A DNA stretch of 10,908 nt, from NCBI GenBank assembly GCA_039808665.1, contig JBDHTO010000036.1, positions 1 to 10,908 of the forward strand. The letters are read 5' to 3'. Under the pieces are notes generated by a model. It was not told the origin of the DNA, ran no database searches, and saw nothing but the letters and a program-made list of their open reading frames with translations. The stretch is from JBDHTO01 sp039808665 (GTDB lineage: Bacteria > Pseudomonadota > Alphaproteobacteria > Paracaedibacterales > JAKBAR01). The translations under genes and the position numbers were made by a program. The first letter of the stretch is position 1. Every line of letters starts with the position of its first letter. Positions 6,814-10,908 of this stretch are shown here, piece after piece.

Positions 6814-7206
6814 TTAGTCCTCATCCTCGTCTTCGAGGTCAGCATCTTCAGAAGCATCATCATCTTCGGAATCTTCTTCCTCATCATCTGAATCGGCGAG
6901 GGGGAGAGCTTCCATCTCCATGGATTGCCCATAGGCTTGATCCATATCTTCATCAAGGTCTTCTTCTCTATCATCCATGTGGGATAGCTTTTGCATTCCT
7001 TTGATTAAAGCCTCTTCAAGCTCAGTTGCCGGCACTGTTCGATCAGCAATTTCACGTAGCGCCACCACAGGATTTTTATCATTATCACGAGAAACTGTAA
7101 TATTTGCACCCGCAGCAATATCGCGGGCTCTTTTTGCCGCCAGAAGAACAAGATCAAAACGATTGGGAACAATTTCAATGCAATCTTCAACAGTTACGCG
7201 TGCCAT
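6814..7206 (-). CDS. rpoZ: RNA polymerase omega subunit with long acidic tail
   Basis: A 130-residue omega subunit, the small RNA polymerase component that helps fold and assemble the beta-prime subunit. MARVTVEDC, V13-P-N-R-F-D-L-V-L-L-A-A-K-R-A-R, the NPVVALREI segment (45-53) and the following helix to about residue 72 match the conserved core. The remainder, residues 76-130, is strongly acidic, ending in a run made almost wholly of Asp and Glu. E. coli omega has about 91 residues, so this tail is a long extension, although acidic omega tails occur in other alphaproteobacteria. The ATG has AGGA eight bases upstream. A promoter with an inverted repeat over its -10 box precedes it, and mutL follows after 18 bases. 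Confidence 0.95.
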   Translation of the reverse strand: MARVTVEDCIEIVPNRFDLVLLAAKRARDIAAGANITVSRDNDKNPVVALREIADRTVPATELEEALIKGMQKLSHMDDREEDLDEDMDQAYGQSMEMEALPLADSDDEEEDSEDDDASEDADLEDEDED

Positions 7207-7231
7207 GAGTCAAATCCTATCCAAAAATACG

Positions 7232-7257
7232 AATGGCTTATCATAGTGTTAGCCATT
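7232..7257. promoter_or_regulatory. Perfect 7-base inverted repeat over the rpoZ -10 box (candidate operator)
   Basis: AATGGCT (7232-7238) and AGCCATT (7251-7257) are perfect inverted copies separated by 12 bases. The spacer contains the predicted -10 box of rpoZ (ATCATA on the plus strand, 7240-7245). This placement is what a repressor operator would show. The start point would fall in the left arm, so a hairpin in the leader RNA is less likely. Confidence 0.4.
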
Positions 7258-7268
7258 CCCAGATGCAA
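7240..7268 (-). promoter_or_regulatory. Predicted promoter of the rpoZ-mutL operon
   Basis: On the minus strand TTGCAT (plus 7263-7268), a 17-base spacer and TATGAT (plus 7240-7245) precede rpoZ. The -10 box is good (five of six) and the -35 weak (three of six). The leader would be about 27 bases, ending with AGGA before the ATG. Divergent transcription starts from the same intergenic region. Confidence 0.45.
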
Positions 7269-7305
7269 GAATAAACTCTCTTTCTCACCCGTTTCGTTAA
7301 ACACC

Positions 7306-7334
7306 TTTCCAATTATGAAACTCTTCGCTAGAAT
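7306..7334 (+). promoter_or_regulatory. Predicted promoter of the membrane-protein gene
   Basis: TTTCCA (7306-7311), a 17-base spacer and TAGAAT (7329-7334, five of six matches) lie upstream of the ATG at 7370. The leader of roughly 30 bases is AT-rich and contains no Shine-Dalgarno at normal spacing. Confidence 0.4.
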
Positions 7335-7369
7335 TTCGGAAATTTATAGAGAATAATAATATTGTTTTT

Positions 7370-8668
7370 ATGACATTCCTACGCAAAGAGTATCTAGGCC
7401 TTTTCATTCTTTTTATCGTCCACCTAATCGTTTTATGGCCAGGAACCCTAAGCCCTGATAGCCAGGGTCAATACAATGCCGCTATTGCAGGACAATACTC
7501 TGACCATCATCCCTTTATTATGTCTTTTTTATGGCGGTATTTGGATAAGCTCTATCCGGGTCCCGGCCTTATGCTCCTCATGCAACTTAGCCTTTTGTAT
7601 GGCTCAACGCTTTTTCTCATCAAAAGCGTTGATCATCAAAAGTGGCGCTTTGCGTTGATGTTTACCCCCCTCATTCCTCATATTCTTTGCTACTCTTGCA
7701 TGATATGGAAGGACGTAGCATGCGCTTATTCTTATATGTTTGTGCTCTGCACACTTGCATACCTCAGCGTCCGAGATAAAAAACTCACATTTTCAATGCT
7801 TTTTCCACTTCTGATTATTCTAGCCTATGGAACACTCGTTAAGTTTCAAGCGCAATACCTAGCCCCCATCGTACTCATATGGATGGCACTTCATAGGGCT
7901 GACTACACCTTTAAAAAATCTTTTCTTAAAAATGTGCTTGTTACTGCCTCAATCTTTTATGGAATGATTGCATCCATTCAACATTTCGGACCCAAAGTCC
8001 AAGAAAATCACTCATGGCAGTTTGTTAAGCTCTATGACCTCTCTGCAATTGCAGTTCATCTGAATGAGGATATCTTTCCAGAATTTACAAAAACAAAAAC
8101 CTTCTCTATGAAAGAACTTCATCAACGTTTCAATCATCAACGTGTCGATGACCTTGTCTTTTCTGATCCGATCCTTCAAAAAGGAAGCACAGAAGAGGAA
8201 CGTCAGAAGGTTTGGAACACCTGGGCCAGTGAGGTTTTAAAACATCCACTCATTTATCTGCGTCATCGTGCTGCGAATCTGGGATACGTCCTTCTTTCCA
8301 CGCCTGGTTTTGATCCCATTTCACGGTTCATCAATCAAATTTCGGAACCGGGAAGCATGACTCACAAAACTCTGTACATAAGCGCTCGTATTACTGGTTA
8401 CCTTTTCCTTGCCCATCTGATTGGTATTGCCCTCAGTTTTGGATATCTTATGTTAAGCCTTGTAACACTCGGCAAAACAAGAAGCGCCATCCCTTTGTTT
8501 TTCCTCAACGCCACAGGTCTCGCAATGGTCTTCTTCCTCTATTTTTTCTCCATGGCTGGCACACCACGGTACACTTACATCAGCATATGCCTTGTTCATG
8601 CATCCCATGTTTTTGCGTGGATGTGTTGGAAGAGAAGAAAACAAACATCTCCCCTCTCCTCATCTTGA
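7370..8668 (+). CDS. Polytopic membrane protein, probable GT-C-type glycosyltransferase
   Basis: A 432-residue integral membrane protein with about nine or ten hydrophobic segments. The first (about 8-24) is followed by a periplasmic-loop motif SPDSQGQY (28-35) and SDHHPF (44-49). An acidic residue placed just after the first membrane helix is typical of GT-C glycosyltransferases, which use polyprenyl-phosphate-sugar donors. WKDVACAY (113-120), HPLIYLRHR (292-300) and the closing GTPRYTY (397-403) also fit a family of uncharacterised GT-C-like proteins (I think of DUF6020-type). Residues about 205-285 form a soluble loop. The protein ends in a basic, serine-rich tail. Lying next to uppS, which makes the polyprenyl carrier, it could decorate a cell-surface glycan, but this is inference; donor and acceptor are unknown. 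The uppS start lies 74 bases after its stop. Confidence 0.65.
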   Translation: MTFLRKEYLGLFILFIVHLIVLWPGTLSPDSQGQYNAAIAGQYSDHHPFIMSFLWRYLDKLYPGPGLMLLMQLSLLYGSTLFLIKSVDHQKWRFALMFTPLIPHILCYSCMIWKDVACAYSYMFVLCTLAYLSVRDKKLTFSMLFPLLIILAYGTLVKFQAQYLAPIVLIWMALHRADYTFKKSFLKNVLVTASIFYGMIASIQHFGPKVQENHSWQFVKLYDLSAIAVHLNEDIFPEFTKTKTFSMKELHQRFNHQRVDDLVFSDPILQKGSTEEERQKVWNTWASEVLKHPLIYLRHRAANLGYVLLSTPGFDPISRFINQISEPGSMTHKTLYISARITGYLFLAHLIGIALSFGYLMLSLVTLGKTRSAIPLFFLNATGLAMVFFLYFFSMAGTPRYTYISICLVHASHVFAWMCWKRRKQTSPLSSS

Positions 8669-8685
8669 GGGAATTGACTCCAACC

Positions 8686-8716
8686 TTGCACGACCACCTA
8701 TTTTATGCTTTATAAA
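8686..8716 (+). promoter_or_regulatory. Weak possible promoter of uppS-cdsA
   Basis: TTGCAC (8686-8691) and TATAAA (8711-8716) lie 19 bases apart, wider than ideal, upstream of the uppS ATG at 8743. The 74-base gap after the membrane-protein gene leaves room for a promoter, but read-through is equally possible. Confidence 0.25.
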
Positions 8717-8742
8717 AACATTATTTATTTTCAGATCTTTTC

Positions 8743-9465
8743 ATGTTGACAACCGCACTGAAACATATCGCATTTATCATGGATGGAAATGGCCGTTATG
8801 CAAAAAAGCATCACATCCCCACCATTCAAGGACATGCTAAGGGTGCGGAGACGATGAAAAGTATGGTGCGTCTTTGCAAAAAAATAGGGATAGAGCATGC
8901 GACGTTTTGGGCTTTCTCTACCGAAAACTGGAAGCGCCCAAAAATATGGCTCGATCAGTATTTTAAACTTGCGGATCATTATTTAGCAAAACAGTCTGAA
9001 GTTTTCTTTGAAAATGAGGTTCGTTTCAAGGCTGTTGGAAATTTAATCCAGCTTCCCCTATCAACGCAGAAATTACTAAAAAAGCTTGAAGAAGAAACAA
9101 AGCATTTTGAGGGAATGCAGGTCAACATTGCACTCTCCTATGGGGGTCGAGATGATCTTGCACGTGCTATGACTCACATCGGTGAAAAAATCAAACAGGG
9201 GATTATTAGCCCTGAATCTATCTCCGAAGCACTTATCGCAGAACACCTCGACACAGCAGGACTCCCCGATATTGATATTTTGGTACGAACCGCTGGAGAT
9301 CAACGTCTCAGTAATTTTATGCTTTATCAGCTTGCTTATACCGAACTTTACTTTACCCAAACACTCTGGCCAGATCTCTCAGAAGAGGAGATTATTCAGA
9401 TTGTAAAGGATTTTTCACAACGTGAGAGACGCTATGGTAACTACCTCGATGCCCCAACATCTTAA
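8743..9465 (+). CDS. uppS: Isoprenyl (undecaprenyl) diphosphate synthase
   Basis: A 240-residue cis-prenyltransferase that adds isopentenyl diphosphate units to farnesyl diphosphate, giving the C55 carrier for peptidoglycan and other surface glycans. The family order is complete: HIAFIMDGNGRYAK (8-21) with catalytic D14, GHAKG (30-34), FSTENWKRP (58-66), SYGGRDDL (132-139), the diphosphate-binding block V-R182-T-A-G-D186-Q-R-L-S-N-F, AYTELYFT with metal-site E201, and the closing RERRYG (227-232). Two positions are mildly unusual: tyrosine for the common tryptophan in GNGRW, and T-A-G-D where most members have T-G-G-E or T-S-G-E. These are conservative and do not suggest loss of function. No clear Shine-Dalgarno precedes the ATG. 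The 3' end overlaps cdsA by about 32 bases. Confidence 0.96.
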   Translation: MLTTALKHIAFIMDGNGRYAKKHHIPTIQGHAKGAETMKSMVRLCKKIGIEHATFWAFSTENWKRPKIWLDQYFKLADHYLAKQSEVFFENEVRFKAVGNLIQLPLSTQKLLKKLEEETKHFEGMQVNIALSYGGRDDLARAMTHIGEKIKQGIISPESISEALIAEHLDTAGLPDIDILVRTAGDQRLSNFMLYQLAYTELYFTQTLWPDLSEEEIIQIVKDFSQRERRYGNYLDAPTS

Positions 9466-10210
9466 CCTTATTCGACGTATTCTGTCGTCTTTGATCCTTA
9501 TTCCCGTTGCACTTTTGATTCTCTTCAAAGGTGGAGATCTTGTTAAAAAGGTAACTGTTGTCATTTTAGGCATCGGTATGGCCTATGAATGGGGCATGAT
9601 GTCAAAGGTGCGCCTAGCACAGCTATCCACCCCCATTCTTGTTGTACTTTTTGCACTTTTGCACGTCAGCAGTCTCCCAACACCACTTGCTTTTGCGCTT
9701 ATTCTCCCTCTCTTTTTTATTTATGGCGCCAAGGAATGGGTCTATTCCCTCGGCACTCTCTACATCCTTATGGCAACCCTTTGCCTTTTTAATATTGTCA
9801 GCGCCCCTCCTTTGGTACTTTTGTGGATTTTAGGCATTGCTTGGACGGGGGATATTTTTGCTTATATTGCAGGAAGATCCTTTGGTGGCCCAAAACTTTG
9901 GACTGCAGTAAGCCCCAACAAAACATGGTCTGGCCTTATCGGTGGAACGCTTATGGCCACAATCCTTGGCGGTATTCTTGGCTGGCAGATTGGAATATCC
10001 CAACATGCCTTAGTCTTGAGCTTCATTCTCTCTCTTTCGGGTCATTTAGGCGATCTTTTAGAGTCTGCATCCAAGAGATATTATGAAGTCAAAGACAGTG
10101 GCAACCTTATTCCGGGACATGGTGGACTTCTTGACAGACTCGACAGCCTCCTTTTGATGTCCATTGTTTTTATTACAGCAAGTTTTATCCTCAAGATAAG
10201 CATTGAATAA
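9434..10210 (+). CDS. cdsA: Phosphatidate cytidylyltransferase (CDP-diacylglycerol synthase)
   Basis: A 258-residue inner-membrane enzyme that makes CDP-diacylglycerol from phosphatidate and CTP, the branch point for membrane phospholipids. Hydrophobic segments fill most of the chain. TGDIFAYIAGRSFG (138-151) and SPNKTWSGLIGG (160-171) are conserved loops. The C-terminal signature S-A-S-K-R-x4-K-D-S-G-N-L-I-P-G-H-G-G-L-L-D-R-L-D (211-237) is nearly exact; serine at the third position replaces the usual hydrophobic residue. A GTG at 9422 and an ATG at 9449 are alternative starts; the ATG at 9434 has GAGAG five bases upstream and is preferred. The start lies inside uppS, so translation is probably coupled. 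The dxr gene that usually follows in proteobacteria is missing; instead an oppositely oriented gene ends 6 bases away. Confidence 0.95.
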   Translation: MVTTSMPQHLNLIRRILSSLILIPVALLILFKGGDLVKKVTVVILGIGMAYEWGMMSKVRLAQLSTPILVVLFALLHVSSLPTPLAFALILPLFFIYGAKEWVYSLGTLYILMATLCLFNIVSAPPLVLLWILGIAWTGDIFAYIAGRSFGGPKLWTAVSPNKTWSGLIGGTLMATILGGILGWQIGISQHALVLSFILSLSGHLGDLLESASKRYYEVKDSGNLIPGHGGLLDRLDSLLLMSIVFITASFILKISIE

Positions 10211-10216
10211 TAGAGA

Positions 10217-10477
10217 CTATGACTTTGATGAGTTTGGGTACCCCTTAAAAAAGTCTTTGTCGCCTATACGATTCCCTTTTAAGAGTTTTGTGAAATCCTC
10301 TTCGGTCGAATCTCCGTCTTGGCCGTCATCCCCGTTTTGATCATCATCGGGAAGATCATTCCCTAAAATGCTTTCATCCTCCGCCGCATGAGGATCAAGG
10401 TCATCTTCCCCCCATATAACATAAGGGGATACACACAGAATTGCGTATATCCCCAAGATGTTGATCAAGCGCTTCAT
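10217..10477 (-). CDS. Small, highly acidic predicted secreted protein
   Basis: I recognise no family. The 86-residue product starts with MKRLINILGIYAILCVSPYV, a clear signal peptide with two basic residues and a hydrophobic core. Cleavage is likely near I-W-G before E24. The cysteine at 15 lacks a proper lipobox, so a lipoprotein is unlikely. Residues 24-61 are dominated by Asp and Glu with Gly, Asn and Gln. The last 25 residues are more basic and end in GYPNSSKS. The ATG lies 5 bases after the stop of the lysine-rich repeat gene, with no separate Shine-Dalgarno at good spacing, so its translation is probably coupled to that gene. The opposite net charges of the two products suggest, but do not show, that they interact. 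Confidence 0.6.
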   Translation of the reverse strand: MKRLINILGIYAILCVSPYVIWGEDDLDPHAAEDESILGNDLPDDDQNGDDGQDGDSTEEDFTKLLKGNRIGDKDFFKGYPNSSKS

Positions 10478-10482
10478 ATGAG

Positions 10483-10908
10483 TTATTTTTTCTTCCCTTT
10501 CTTCGCACTTTTAGCTGCCTTATCTTTTTTGGGCTTATCTTTTTTGGGCTTATCCTTTTTAGGCTTATCCTTTTTAGGCTTATCCTTTTTGGGCTTATCC
10601 TTATCCTTCTTATCTTTCTTGTCTTTTTTGTCGGACTTATCTTTTTTGTCCTTCTTATCTTTCTTATCCTTCTTCTCGGACTTATCTTTTTTGTCCTTCT
10701 TATCTTTCTTGTCTTTTTTGTCGGACTTATCTTTTTTGTCCTTCTTATCTTTCTTGTCTTTTTTGTCGGACTTATCTTTTTTGTCCTTTTTATCTTTCTT
10801 GTCTTTCTTGTCGGACTTATCCTTCTTATCTTTCTTATCTTTCTTGTCTTTTTTGTCGGACTTATCTTTTTTGTCCTTTTTATCTTTCTTGTCTTTCTTG
10901 TCGGACTT
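10483..10908 (-). CDS. Lysine/aspartate repeat protein, 3' part only
   Basis: An open frame of 141 codons enters from the right edge and stops with TAA at 10485-10483; its start lies outside the window. The visible chain is almost entirely Lys and Asp. It contains seven 15-residue units of the form KSDKKDKKDKKDKKD (the sixth has Glu for the first Asp and the seventh ends differently), then five PKKDK units, and finally AAKSAKKGKKK. The net charge is strongly positive. Mixed use of AAA/AAG and GAT/GAC shows the frame is constrained as protein, not just recently copied DNA. Lys-rich tails of this kind occur in nucleic-acid-binding and histone H1-like proteins and in some cell-surface proteins. 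Without the N-terminus I cannot say whether it is exported. The acidic secreted protein gene follows after 5 bases. Confidence 0.6.
   Translation of the reverse strand, partial: KSDKKDKKDKKDKKDKSDKKDKKDKKDKKDKSDKKDKKDKKDKKDKSDKKDKKDKKDKKDKSDKKDKKDKKDKKDKSEKKDKKDKKDKKDKSDKKDKKDKKDKDKPKKDKPKKDKPKKDKPKKDKPKKDKAAKSAKKGKKK
10519..10593 (-). repeat. Five tandem 15-base repeats encoding PKKDK
   Basis: Five in-frame 15-base units encode P-K-K-D-K. They differ only at third positions (CCC or CCT for Pro, AAA or AAG for Lys). They directly adjoin the 45-base repeat array and look like a second expansion phase in the same gene. Confidence 0.85.
10594..10908 (-). repeat. Tandem 45-base minisatellite, seven copies seen, cut by the window edge
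   Basis: Seven consecutive 45-base units each begin with codons for K-S followed by D or E, then Lys-Lys-Asp triplets. Unit boundaries fall at 10908, 10863, 10818, 10773, 10728, 10683 and 10638. Copies differ by synonymous third-position changes and a few replacements. The coding strand is strongly purine-rich and the plus strand correspondingly pyrimidine-rich. The copy number beyond the right edge is unknown. Confidence 0.85.

Noticed and set aside
8924..9306. Altered residues in UppS (GNGRY, TAGD) considered as signs of decay
   Set aside because: The changes are conservative, the frame is intact and all catalytic and metal-site residues remain.
10486..10908. Rightward hydrophobic open frame (Leu/Ile/Phe/Val) through the repeats
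   Set aside because: It is the complement of the Lys/Asp codons, has no start codon, and is explained by the strand asymmetry.
10519..10908. Repeat array considered as a CRISPR
   Set aside because: The units are contiguous with no unique spacers, have lengths divisible by three, and show coding-type third-position variation.
1..10908. A complete defence, mobile or secretion system
   Set aside because: I found no nuclease-helicase, toxin-antitoxin, transposase, integrase or secretion-component motifs. MutL and the deaminase are housekeeping or salvage enzymes.

Overview
The window looks like the chromosome of an alphaproteobacterium, most likely a host-associated lineage of the Holosporales or Rickettsiales type. 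This is inferred from the gene families, the moderate AT bias and the secreted low-complexity proteins; no rRNA or other marker is present to settle it. Genes are tightly packed and no gene-free stretch exceeds about 170 bases. I see no tRNA, rRNA, CRISPR array, insertion sequence or prophage gene.

Layout. At 1-160 there is a strong promoter-like sequence pointing left, out of the window. It is followed by a rightward gene for a predicted secreted protein with a proline/serine/threonine-rich tail (162-989). A leftward block (3492-1062) holds a Tat-exported MepK/YcbK-type murein endopeptidase, a small cupin protein and a nitronate-monooxygenase-like flavoprotein; the last has its own promoter. 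Facing away from it is a rightward pair: a cytosine deaminase strikingly like yeast Fcy1, and 3 bases later a DUF155 membrane protein of the RMND1/Rmd1 family, known from mitochondria. This pair runs into a leftward rpoZ-mutL operon (7206-4984).

Diverging from rpoZ is a rightward block: an unassigned polytopic membrane protein of GT-C glycosyltransferase character, then uppS and cdsA, which overlap. UppS makes the C55 lipid carrier for cell-wall glycans and CdsA makes CDP-diacylglycerol for phospholipids. The usual alphaproteobacterial neighbours frr (before) and dxr/rseP (after) are absent here. The window ends with a leftward pair: a lysine/aspartate repeat protein whose 5' part lies beyond the window, followed 5 bases later by a small, very acidic secreted protein.

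The items most worth a second look are the fungal-type cytosine deaminase beside the RMND1 homologue; the paired lysine-rich repeat protein and acidic secreted protein, encoded in a purine-rich minisatellite; the two R-x-x-S-A-P motifs in the tail of the first secreted protein; and a perfect inverted repeat bracketing the -10 box of the rpoZ-mutL promoter. Nothing here is a clear new defence or mobile system.
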